From contig NZ_CP060696.1 of the NCBI RefSeq assembly GCF_014467055.1, positions 1,922,001 to 1,986,000 of the forward strand: DNA of 64,000 nt. The letters run 5' to 3'. The first letter of the stretch is position 1; each line of letters starts with the position of its first letter. The notes under the pieces were generated by a model, which did no database searches, was not told where the DNA came from, and saw only the letters and a program-made list of their open reading frames with translations. The DNA comes from Caproicibacterium amylolyticum (GTDB lineage: Bacteria > Bacillota > Clostridia > Oscillospirales > Acutalibacteraceae). A program made the position numbers and the translations under genes. Shown piece after piece: positions 34,298 through 43,569 of the stretch.

Positions 34298-35539
34298 TCA
34301 GGCATCCCCTTTCTTTGCACCGGCCAGCTTTGCTTTGCGCTCAGTTTTGGCAAAAGCCATCAGCTGCGGATGCTGCTTAATCAGATCAAAGTCAATGGTG
34401 TCCAGCGGTGTTTTTTCCCGAATCAAAGAAGTGTAAATGCCAGCGCGCTTAATGTCACCAATCAGAATCATGCCCTTAAGCAGATTCTCCTTAGTAATCA
34501 GTTTTTTGTAAACACCGGGTGCGTGTGTTACATAAGCTTCGCCGTCGTAGCTGCCGGCAGTAATGATATGCAGGTTGAAAAAGCCAATCGCATTCATCGG
34601 CATTGCTTTATCATACAGCTCACTGCCGCCTGCCATATTTGCACCAGCCACCAGCCCCTGCATATGTGCGTTGGGCAGCAGTGCCAAAATGCGGTCTGCA
34701 TCTGTTGTAATATCGTGACTCTTGGCACAATCACCCGCCGCGTAAATATCCGGCACGGAAGTTACGCAAGTGTCGTCGGTGCAGATACCGCGGTTTACTT
34801 CACAGCCGGCCTGCTCTGCCAGTTCCACATTTGGACGAACACCGACCGCAACCACCAGCACATCAAAGCCCAGCACACGACCGCTTTTCAGCGTGGCAGT
34901 GTCCGCAGTAAACTGCGCGACACTATCGGAAAGGTAAAAGCTCACATTGTGTTTTTCAATGTGTTCCTGCATCATTGCAGAGCCTTCCTCATCCAGAATA
35001 CTGGGCAGAATGCGGTCTGCCATATCCACAACATCAATGTGCCCAACGCGCTCGGAAATACCCTCCGCACACTTCAGACCAATCAGGCCCGCGCCGATAA
35101 TCAGCACACGGCTTTCCGGTTTCAGTACCTTTTCCAGTGCTTTCGCGGAATCCAGTGTCATAAAGGTAAACTGATTCTTTACTAAATCCATGCCTGCCAT
35201 CGGCGGCACAAACGGATTGCTGCCAGTCGCCAGCATCAATTTATCATAAGGCAAAACTGTACCATCATCCATCACAACGGTTTTCGCAGCGCTGTCCACT
35301 TTTTCCGCGCGGTGTCCGATATAGGTTTTTACACCATTTTTTTCGTAAAAATCATCAGGGCGGTACTTCATGCGTTTCTCATCCGTTCTGCCAAGCAGCA
35401 GATACGAAATCAGTGGGCGGGAATAAACGGAATACGGCTCATCCCCAACAATCGTGATGCTGCCGGTTTTATCCTGGCTGCGGATACCCTCCACACAGCC
35501 AACGGCGGCGATGGAGTTGCCAATAATGACATAATTCAT
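34298..35539 (-). CDS. FAD/NAD(P)-dependent oxidoreductase of the glutamate synthase cluster
   Basis: A 413-residue flavoprotein with an N-terminal FAD-binding motif (VIIGNSIAAVGCVEGI), a central NAD(P)-binding motif (VLIIGAGLIGLKCAEGI) and the second FAD motif TSVPDIYAAGDCA. It belongs to the NirB/rubredoxin-reductase-like group, not the classical GltD type. It probably passes electrons from NAD(P)H to the ferredoxin partner encoded just upstream (gap seven bases) for glutamate synthesis. The ATG at 35539 has AGGGGG upstream and starts the Rossmann fold. Confidence 0.88.
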   Translation of the reverse strand: MNYVIIGNSIAAVGCVEGIRSQDKTGSITIVGDEPYSVYSRPLISYLLLGRTDEKRMKYRPDDFYEKNGVKTYIGHRAEKVDSAAKTVVMDDGTVLPYDKLMLATGSNPFVPPMAGMDLVKNQFTFMTLDSAKALEKVLKPESRVLIIGAGLIGLKCAEGISERVGHIDVVDMADRILPSILDEEGSAMMQEHIEKHNVSFYLSDSVAQFTADTATLKSGRVLGFDVLVVAVGVRPNVELAEQAGCEVNRGICTDDTCVTSVPDIYAAGDCAKSHDITTDADRILALLPNAHMQGLVAGANMAGGSELYDKAMPMNAIGFFNLHIITAGSYDGEAYVTHAPGVYKKLITKENLLKGMILIGDIKRAGIYTSLIREKTPLDTIDFDLIKQHPQLMAFAKTERKAKLAGAKKGDA

Positions 35540-35546
35540 AGCTGCT

Positions 35547-35981
35547 TTACCCCCTGTCCTCATAAACAATCGCCTGATTTGGGCAGCCGGTCACGCAGGC
35601 CGGTTCTCCGCAGGCGTTCTTCATACACAGTTCACACTTCTGTATCACACGGCCGTCTTCCGCAGGCATCACACAGCCGTAGGGACACACCAGCACACAG
35701 GTGTAACAGCCAACGCACTTATCTGTATCGACGCGGATAATTCCGTCATCAATGGACAGTGCGCCGGTAATACAGCTTTTTACACAGAGCGGATCTTCAC
35801 AGTGGCGGCAAGCAACAGCAAAATTCACGCTGTCCCCTTCTTCCACCTGAATGCGCGGACTGATTTTTTTATCTTTGAGTGCTGTCGGCATATACGTTTC
35901 GCCGGAATTGGCAAACGCACAGTTATATTCGCAAAGATGACAGCCTAAGCACCATTCCTCATTGACATAGACACGTTTCAT
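35547..35981 (-). CDS. Polyferredoxin with four 4Fe-4S motifs (HycB/DmsB type)
   Basis: A 144-residue electron-transfer protein. Cysteine groups are CLGCHLCEYNC, CRHCEDPLCVKSC, CVGCYTCVLVCP and CELCMKNACGEPACVTGCP, enough for four clusters. It should serve as electron carrier between the flavoprotein and the glutamate synthase core. ATGATG occurs at the start; GAGGTG lies five bases before the second ATG (35981), which I prefer over 35984. Confidence 0.9.
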   Translation of the reverse strand: MKRVYVNEEWCLGCHLCEYNCAFANSGETYMPTALKDKKISPRIQVEEGDSVNFAVACRHCEDPLCVKSCITGALSIDDGIIRVDTDKCVGCYTCVLVCPYGCVMPAEDGRVIQKCELCMKNACGEPACVTGCPNQAIVYEDRG

Positions 35982-36019
35982 CATGACACCTCATAAAGCG
36001 CTTATCTAAATTGTTTATT

Positions 36020-36343
36020 CGTGGTTTTTCCCTGCCCATACAGCAAAAGTTTCGCCCGCCTTTTCAAAGGCGGTGAGTGTGGGCGAAGCCCACGGTCTTA
36101 TCCCCTGACCGTAAAGCCCTTAGTATCAAAAAGAAGTAACAGCAGCGTTTCTCTGCGGCGGCGAAACCATGCCGCAAGGTCAAGGCCTTGGGAGCCTGAC
36201 TTGCAGGCTCCCAAACCCGCGAGCGCTTCTTAGGATACTAAGGACAAAAGTCGTGGCGGGCTTCGCCCCCACACCCCCAGTCGCTTTCTATGAAAGCGAC
36301 TGAAAGCAACTGCTGGGCGGGCTGGCGAAACCTTTACTGTAAG
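36020..36343. repeat. Dense cluster of palindromes inside the glutamate synthase operon
   Basis: The 367-base gap between two cotranscribed genes has no gene. It contains at least six inverted repeats: CCGCC/GGCGG (36057-36074), GTGGGC/GCCCAC (36079-36093), CGGTC/GACCG (36094-36111), GGGAGCCT/AGGCTCCC (36190-36212), a GTGG...CCAC stem with a GCTTCGCC top (about 36253-36272) and AGTCGCTTTC/GAAAGCGACT (36279-36301). A long-range pair CCTTAGTATC (36118-36127) and GATACTAAGG (36233-36242) encloses the middle part. It looks like a mobile palindromic repeat or a structured RNA. Confidence 0.6.
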
Positions 36344-36348
36344 GGTGT

Positions 36349-37854
36349 TTATTCCCCTGCGTGCTTAATGCCCAGAATCTCCAGTTCCTTTTCAGTCAGA
36401 CCGATTCCACGCAGCATCAGGCGGTTGCCTTTCAGGGCTTCAATGGAGTTAATACCCATACCGCCCATCATTTCCATAATCTCATGCTGCCATGCGCTGA
36501 CAAGGTTCACCAAGCGCTGGTAGCCAATATTTGGGTTTAAACGCTTTACAAGGTCGGGGCGCTGGGTGGCAATGCCCCAGTTGCACTTGCCGGTTTGGCA
36601 GCTGCGGCACAGATGGCAGCCGAGCGCCATCAGCGCGGCTGATGCAATATACACGGCGTCCGCACCCAGTGCGATTGCCTTTACAACGTCTGCCGCATTG
36701 CGGATGGAGCCGCCGACAACGATTGAAACGTTGTTGCGAATGCCCTCTTCGCGCAGACGGCGGTCAACGCTTGCCAGCGCAAGCTCAATCGGAATACCTA
36801 CGTTGTCACGAATGCGAGTCGGTGCGGCACCGGTGCCGCCGCGGAAACCGTCGATTGCGATAATATCCGCACCGCTGCGTGCAATGCCGCTGGCGATTGC
36901 CGCCACGTTATGTACGGCTGCAATCTTTACGATAACCGGCTTTTGATATGCGGTTGCTTCTTTCAACGAATATACCAGTTGGCGCAGATCTTCAATGGAA
37001 TAAATATCATGATGCGGTGCCGGAGAAATTGCATCACTGCCCTCCGGAATCATACGGGTGCGGGCAACGTCGCCCACGCTCTTGGTACCCGGCAGATGGC
37101 CGCCGATACCCGGCTTAGCGCCCTGCCCCATTTTGATTTCAATGGCGGCACCGGTATCCAGATAGCCCTTGTGTACGCCGAAACGACCTGAAGCGACCTG
37201 AACAATGGTATGCGGGCCGTACTGGTAAAAGTCCTTATGCAGGCCGCCCTCGCCGGTGTTATAGTAAGTGCCAAGTTCCGTTGCCGCGCGGGCAAGGCTC
37301 GCGTGTGCGTTGTAGCTGATGGAGCCATAGCTCATAGCGGAGAACATAATCGGAACATTCAGTTTGAGCTGCGGCGGCGTATTGATTTTCAGCGTGCCGT
37401 CCGCGTTGCGTTCCACGTGCTCCGGCTTTTTGCCGAGGTAAACACGGGTTTCCATCGGCTCACGCAGCGGGTCAATGGACGGGTTGGTAACCTGCGAAGC
37501 ATTAATGAGCATTTTGTCCCAGTAAACCGGGAAGTCATTGGGATTGCCCATGGAGGAAAGCAGCATGCCGCCGGACTCCGCCTGCCGATAAATTTCGGTA
37601 ATTGCCTGCATGCTCCAGTTTTTATTGAGTTTGAATGTATCTTCATTTTTTACGATTTTCAGCGCGTGTGTCGGGCAAAGAGAAACGCAGCGGTGGCAGT
37701 TTACACATTTGCTTTCGTCACTGCGCATTAAGCCCAGTTCCGGGTCATAGGTGTGCACTTCATTTGCACACTGCCGCTCGCATACGCGGCAGGCGATGCA
37801 CCGCTGCGGGTCGCGCAGAACTTCGTATTCCGGTACAATGTAATTGATAGCCAT
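36349..37854 (-). CDS. Glutamate synthase, central FMN/Fe-S (synthase) subunit of the split enzyme
   Basis: A 501-residue protein. Two 4Fe-4S ferredoxin motifs open it (CIACRVCERQC and CVNCHRCVSLCP), followed by the FMN-binding TIM barrel of glutamate synthase (AMSYGSISYNAH, TGEGGLHKDF, GQGAKPGIGGHLPG, GGTGAAPT) and the Cys-rich segment CHLCRSCQTGKC. It makes glutamate from 2-oxoglutarate and ammonia released by the amidotransferase subunit. The fusion of ferredoxin domains to the barrel is the archaeal-type layout. It begins two bases after the upstream subunit ends. Confidence 0.94.
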   Translation of the reverse strand: MAINYIVPEYEVLRDPQRCIACRVCERQCANEVHTYDPELGLMRSDESKCVNCHRCVSLCPTHALKIVKNEDTFKLNKNWSMQAITEIYRQAESGGMLLSSMGNPNDFPVYWDKMLINASQVTNPSIDPLREPMETRVYLGKKPEHVERNADGTLKINTPPQLKLNVPIMFSAMSYGSISYNAHASLARAATELGTYYNTGEGGLHKDFYQYGPHTIVQVASGRFGVHKGYLDTGAAIEIKMGQGAKPGIGGHLPGTKSVGDVARTRMIPEGSDAISPAPHHDIYSIEDLRQLVYSLKEATAYQKPVIVKIAAVHNVAAIASGIARSGADIIAIDGFRGGTGAAPTRIRDNVGIPIELALASVDRRLREEGIRNNVSIVVGGSIRNAADVVKAIALGADAVYIASAALMALGCHLCRSCQTGKCNWGIATQRPDLVKRLNPNIGYQRLVNLVSAWQHEIMEMMGGMGINSIEALKGNRLMLRGIGLTEKELEILGIKHAGE

Positions 37855-37855
37855 A

Positions 37856-38950
37856 TCAGAATTCCACCCCTTCGTTGAGTCTGAAAATCAATGGTTCCCC
37901 GCCGTTTGGCGACCAAATGCGGTCAAGCTCCGGCTGGATGCGGCGAATTGCACTTTCTTCACTTGCCACATACACAGTTTCGCCCTTTTCCGCTGCAACC
38001 ATAGAGCGCAGCTTCAGGCGGTCGTTCAGCGCCATCATGCCACCGGAGAAACCCAACAGAATGGAGAACGGTCCGGTTATCAGCATACTTGCAAAAGTAT
38101 TGCGCAGATAGGTCATCTGGCTGCGCTTGGGCTCCGGCATGGTTTCGATCGTGCTCCAGAACGGCGCCGCAATTACGCCGGCAACCTCCTCCAGCGTCAG
38201 ACCTTGACGGCGGTTCAGGTAATCCACAATATAGGTGATCGCTTCAGTATCTGTCATCAGGTTGCAGCTGTAACCGTACATTTCCACACTGCGGCGGTTT
38301 GCGTCGTAGGAGGAAATCTCACCGTTATGTACGATGGAATAGTCCAGCAGTGCAAACGGATGCGCGCCGCCCCACCAGCCGGGGGTATTTGTCGGGTAAC
38401 GGCCGTGTGCTGTCCAGCAGTAGCCTTCGTATTCTTCCAGCTTGTAAAAGCGTCCTACATCTTCGGGGTAGCCAACCGCCTTGAAAACGCCCATATTTTT
38501 ACCGGAAGAAAACACATAAGCGCCGTCAATGTGTGCGTTGATTTTCATTACACAGCGCATAACATATTCGCGCTCGTCCAGCTGTGCATCGTGCAGTTTG
38601 CGCGGCAGCGGATAAACGAAGTAGCGCCAAATGAGCGGGGCATCAGTAATGCCAGGGGTCTGGCGGGTAGGAATCTTAGAAAGACTTTCCACCTCAAAGT
38701 GGCGGGAAAGAAAATCTTCTACTGTTTCACGCACCGCGGCGTTGTCATAAAAAACATGAAATGCGTATGCATCCTTGTGCTCCGGATAAATTCCGTACCC
38801 AGCAAAACCGCCGCCTAAGCCGTTGCTGCGGTCATGCATGACCGTAATGGAATCAATCATGCTTTCGCCGCTAACGCGTCTGCCGTCTTTGCAGAACAAT
38901 CCTGCAATCGCGCAGCCGGAGGGAATGTGGTACTGGCCTTCTTTTTGCAT
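37856..38950 (-). CDS. Glutamate synthase, class II glutamine amidotransferase subunit of the split enzyme
   Basis: A 364-residue protein equal to the N-terminal domain of GltB. It hydrolyses glutamine and supplies ammonia to the synthase subunit. The catalytic Cys is probably Cys13 (PSGCAIAGLF), which would need removal of a 12-residue propeptide; other family motifs are RYPTNTPGWWGGAHPF, HNGEIS and DTEAI. GGGAGG decides the ATG at 38950 over the longer frame to 39025. It is the first gene of the operon and follows a hairpin-terminator leader. Confidence 0.92.
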   Translation of the reverse strand: MQKEGQYHIPSGCAIAGLFCKDGRRVSGESMIDSITVMHDRSNGLGGGFAGYGIYPEHKDAYAFHVFYDNAAVRETVEDFLSRHFEVESLSKIPTRQTPGITDAPLIWRYFVYPLPRKLHDAQLDEREYVMRCVMKINAHIDGAYVFSSGKNMGVFKAVGYPEDVGRFYKLEEYEGYCWTAHGRYPTNTPGWWGGAHPFALLDYSIVHNGEISSYDANRRSVEMYGYSCNLMTDTEAITYIVDYLNRRQGLTLEEVAGVIAAPFWSTIETMPEPKRSQMTYLRNTFASMLITGPFSILLGFSGGMMALNDRLKLRSMVAAEKGETVYVASEESAIRRIQPELDRIWSPNGGEPLIFRLNEGVEF

Positions 38951-39023
38951 GATGAGTGCCTCCCTGTAGTCTTTTAAAAAGAAAGTTAAAATGGAATTGA
39001 GTAAATAAAATAATGTTATTTGC

Positions 39024-39075
39024 AAAAAAATTGTTCATTAAACGGAATTTACAGAAAAATCCCGCCTAATGAACA
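39024..39075 (-). terminator. Conditional terminator in the glutamate synthase operon leader
   Basis: TGTTCATTA (minus 39075-39067) pairs with TAATGAACA (39040-39032), with further pairing of GGCGGGAT against ATTCCGT inside, followed by a run of seven T residues. It lies before the first gene, in the leader, so it must be regulated or partial. Confidence 0.85.
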
Positions 39076-39084
39076 TCTTTGTTC
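39071..39084 (-). promoter_or_regulatory. ANTAR-type hexaloop hairpin, glutamate synthase operon leader
   Basis: On the minus strand GAAC-AAAGAT-GTTC forms a 4-bp stem with a six-base loop that has A at position 1 and G at position 4, the signature of ANTAR-bound RNA. Its 3' arm GTTC is also the start of the terminator arm, so the two structures exclude each other. It begins about four bases after the predicted transcription start. The family usually has two such hairpins; I see only one. Confidence 0.7.
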
Positions 39085-39094
39085 GCTGGTTTTT

Positions 39095-39123
39095 ATTATA
39101 CGCATATATATTGTTTAAGTCAA
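39095..39123 (-). promoter_or_regulatory. Promoter of the glutamate synthase operon
   Basis: TTGACT (39118-39123) and TATAAT (39095-39100), 17-base spacer, giving a leader of about 140 bases. Confidence 0.8.
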
Positions 39124-39253
39124 CGATTTTCGCCGAATTTTGCATGATTTTTTTAAGTCCTTGCAAATTCATCAATTTTTGAGCACTAGCACCGTTCAAA
39201 ATGTACAGTTCTGACGGTTTTCTTATCTTTCGCTTCAAAATATGAATTTTTTA

Positions 39254-39282
39254 TTGACAAGCGAAGCACACGGGCATATAAT
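39254..39282 (+). promoter_or_regulatory. Promoter of the type III glutamine synthetase gene
   Basis: Perfect TTGACA (39254-39259) and TATAAT (39277-39282) with 17 bases between. Predicted start near 39289. The 434-base divergent gap between the two nitrogen units holds the two promoters and two leader switches and little else. Confidence 0.85.
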
Positions 39283-39293
39283 GCAAAGTATAA

Positions 39294-39309
39294 GTAGCAA
39301 AGGCGCTGC
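39294..39309 (+). promoter_or_regulatory. ANTAR-type hexaloop hairpin, type III glutamine synthetase leader
   Basis: GTAGC-AAAGGC-GCTGC folds into a 5-bp stem (one G-U pair) with a hexaloop having A1 and G4. The loop end and 3' arm overlap the 5' arm of the terminator at 39301-39336, so formation of one prevents the other. It starts about five bases after the predicted transcription start, as in the divergent leader. Confidence 0.75.
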
Positions 39310-39336
39310 GGTTTTAAACCGCTGCGCCTTTTTTTA
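39301..39336 (+). terminator. Conditional terminator in the type III glutamine synthetase leader
   Basis: AGGCGCTGCGGTTT pairs with AAACCGCTGCGCCT (39316-39329, one U-U mismatch) and is followed by seven or more T residues, 48 bases before the start codon. Confidence 0.9.
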
Positions 39337-39384
39337 TTATTTTTTAAAGTTTTGCAAATTCATGCAACTTGGAGGTATCAAGTT

Positions 39385-41481
<2,097 letters not shown>

Positions 41482-41604
41482 TCAGATTTTTGAAAGTCTC
41501 TGAATTTTCAGTTCAAACTTACTTCCTATGTGATATTATGGGATAAAAGCATGGCGGTTTTGCCCTGTACCAAAATAGTTCGCTAATATCATATTGCTGC
41601 CAAC

Positions 41605-41648
41605 AAAAAACACCTCCTGCAGGTTTCAGCCTGTAAGAGGTGTTTTTT
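41605..41648. terminator. Bidirectional terminator between glnN and the signal peptidase genes
   Basis: AAAAAACACCTC and GAGGTGTTTTTT arms with an inner CAGG/CCTG pairing, between convergent genes. Confidence 0.85.
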
Positions 41649-41663
41649 ATGGTCAATTAAAAA

Positions 41664-42245
41664 CTAAAATGTTCGCATAGTTGTAAAGGGGAAAAATCGT
41701 ACCGCGACCTTGCCAATAATGTTGGAAGTACTGACTGCGCCAATTTGCCGGCTGTCAGTGGAATGGTTTCTGTTGTCTCCCATTAGAAAAACTCTGCCCT
41801 GTGGAACTGTCATATCCACATCAGCACCTTCCCACGACTGTTCTTTGATATAATCCTCGGTCAGCTTTTGGCCATTTAACGTAACTGAGCCGTTGTACAC
41901 AGTAATGTGATCCCCTGCAACCGCAATTACACGCTTAATCAGATTTTCCTGCAGAATGTTTTTATTGTTGACCACTACAATATCCCCATGCTGCGGCTGA
42001 TAATTCAATTCCCAAAGCATCACCATGTCACCGTCCTGGCAGGTGTTCTGCATACTGATGCCAATCACCCGGCTGGGGCGCGCAACAAAGTTGCAAAAAA
42101 GCAGCGTTGCCGCAATCGTCAAAACAATGGGCAGAATCCAGGAACGCGGATTTTCTTTTTTTACAGACTTTTTGTTTTTCTGTTCTGCGGTGGGGTCCTC
42201 TGGGCTCTGTTCACAGCCTTGGCCGCTTCCCTTTGATTCTTCCAT
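41664..42245 (-). CDS. lepB: Type I signal peptidase (third of three tandem copies in transcription order)
   Basis: A 193-residue membrane serine protease that removes signal peptides. A hydrophilic N-terminal tail is followed by one membrane span (WILPIVLTIAATLLFCNFVA), the catalytic Ser in GISMQNT, the catalytic Lys in LIKRVIAVAGD and box E GDNRNHSTDSR. The Ser motif has Asn where most enzymes have Pro (SMxPT). GGGAGGGAAAGG before the ATG at 42245 decides the start. It is followed by the glnN-facing terminator. Confidence 0.93.
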   Translation of the reverse strand: MEESKGSGQGCEQSPEDPTAEQKNKKSVKKENPRSWILPIVLTIAATLLFCNFVARPSRVIGISMQNTCQDGDMVMLWELNYQPQHGDIVVVNNKNILQENLIKRVIAVAGDHITVYNGSVTLNGQKLTEDYIKEQSWEGADVDMTVPQGRVFLMGDNRNHSTDSRQIGAVSTSNIIGKVAVRFFPFTTMRTF

Positions 42246-42282
42246 GCACCTTTCCCTCCCTGTTGTGACAGTTTCAACAACT

Positions 42283-42867
42283 TTAAAATGTGCTGAACTG
42301 ATTAAACGGATAGACACGCAGAGCCACTTTCCCTAAAACATCGGCGCACTTAACCGGACCAATCACGCGGCTGTCTGCAGAGTTGTTTCGATTGTCACCC
42401 ATAAGAAAGACCTGCCCCTGCGGAACTGTCAAATCTACATTTGCACCATTCCACTGTTGCTCCTTGATATAGGCTTCTGTTAACTTCTTTCCATTTAACG
42501 TAACTGTTCCGTTTGACACAACAATATGGTCGCCGCCAACTGCAATCACGCGCTTAATTAGATTTTCCTGCAGCGCATTTTTGCTATTTGGAATTACAAC
42601 GTCCCCGCGCTGCGGCTGATAGCCCAACTTCCAAATAAAAACGAAGTCATTGTTGTGAAACGTATTTTGCATACTGTCACCCACCACATAAGCAGGCTGC
42701 GCCACAAATGCACAAAACAGCAGTGCTGCCGCAAAGGTGATTACCATCTGCAGAATCCACGTCCACGGGCTGGATTTTTTGATTTTCTGGTCTGTTCCGG
42801 TTCCCTGTGCTGCTTCCAGCTCATCCGAATCATAATCCGCGCCGAACTTTTCTACATTACCGTCCAC
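42283..42867 (-). CDS. lepB: Type I signal peptidase (second tandem copy)
   Basis: A 194-residue paralogue of its neighbours: acidic N-terminal tail, one membrane span (WILQMVITFAAALLFCAFVA), Ser in GDSMQNT, Lys in LIKRVIAVGGD, and GDNRNNSADSR. The start needs a choice: AGGAGG is directly followed by an ATG (42873), which leaves no spacing, while the in-frame GTG at 42867 is six bases away; I use the GTG. It is 53 bases downstream of the first copy. Confidence 0.92.
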   Translation of the reverse strand: MDGNVEKFGADYDSDELEAAQGTGTDQKIKKSSPWTWILQMVITFAAALLFCAFVAQPAYVVGDSMQNTFHNNDFVFIWKLGYQPQRGDVVIPNSKNALQENLIKRVIAVGGDHIVVSNGTVTLNGKKLTEAYIKEQQWNGANVDLTVPQGQVFLMGDNRNNSADSRVIGPVKCADVLGKVALRVYPFNQFSTF

Positions 42868-42920
42868 TTTCATCCTCCTGCCAGCCGCTGATTTCTAAAT
42901 ACTGTGTCAAAAACTTAGAC

Positions 42921-43532
42921 TTAGAATGTACCGAATTTATCAAACGGATAAACACGAAGAACCACTTTGCCCGCTATGCTGGAACAACTGATTGGGCCAA
43001 CCACGCGACTGTCCGTAGAGTTGTTCCGGTTGTCACCCATTAAAAACACCTGCCCCTGTGGAACGGTCAAGTCCACGTTGGTGCCGTCCCACTGCTGCTC
43101 TTTAATATAAGCTTCTGTCAGCTTTTTGCCGTTGCGCGTAACCGTTCCGTTTGACACCACAATGTGGTCACCACTAACACCAATCACGCGCTTAATCAGG
43201 TCTTCACGTTTGTCGGCAGCAATGGCAATATTATTGGCAATGACAACATCTCCAAACTGCGGTTGGTAACCCAGCTTCCAGATAAACACAAAGTCGTTGT
43301 TTTGAAACGTGTTCTGCATACTGAAACCTATCACATAGCGCGGCTGCGCAACAAAGGCACAAAACAACAGTGCTGCTGCAAAGGTAATCACCATGGTTAA
43401 AATCCAGGAAAGCGGGCCGTCCTTTTTCTTTTCCTGTTTTTCCGCCGCAGGCTGCTGTGCTTCCGGTACAGTTGTTTCTAAAGCAGCATCCGCATTAGGG
43501 GCTGCCGATGTTTCTTTGATTTCTGGTTCCAT
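42921..43532 (-). CDS. lepB: Type I signal peptidase (first tandem copy)
   Basis: A 203-residue signal peptidase with a Glu/Ala-rich N-terminal tail, one membrane span (WILTMVITFAAALLFCAFVA), the Ser motif GFSMQNT, the Lys in LIKRVIGVSGD and GDNRNNSTDSR. Between the Ser and Lys boxes it has a small insertion (AIAADKRED) not present in the other two. AGGAGG before the ATG at 43532 decides the start. It is 37 bases downstream of the flippase-like gene, so all four may be cotranscribed. Confidence 0.93.
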   Translation of the reverse strand: MEPEIKETSAAPNADAALETTVPEAQQPAAEKQEKKKDGPLSWILTMVITFAAALLFCAFVAQPRYVIGFSMQNTFQNNDFVFIWKLGYQPQFGDVVIANNIAIAADKREDLIKRVIGVSGDHIVVSNGTVTRNGKKLTEAYIKEQQWDGTNVDLTVPQGQVFLMGDNRNNSTDSRVVGPISCSSIAGKVVLRVYPFDKFGTF

Positions 43533-43569
43533 TTTAACCTCCTGCAGCACTTGACTGCACTGCTATGAA

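Noticed and set aside
33791..35185. A 464-codon open frame on the plus strand inside the glutamate synthase region
   Set aside because: It lies wholly opposite two well-recognised genes and has the His/Gln/Cys-rich composition of an antisense frame.
36020..36343. CRISPR array
   Set aside because: The repeats are inverted, of unlike sequence and unequal spacing, with no regularly spaced direct repeat and no cas genes.
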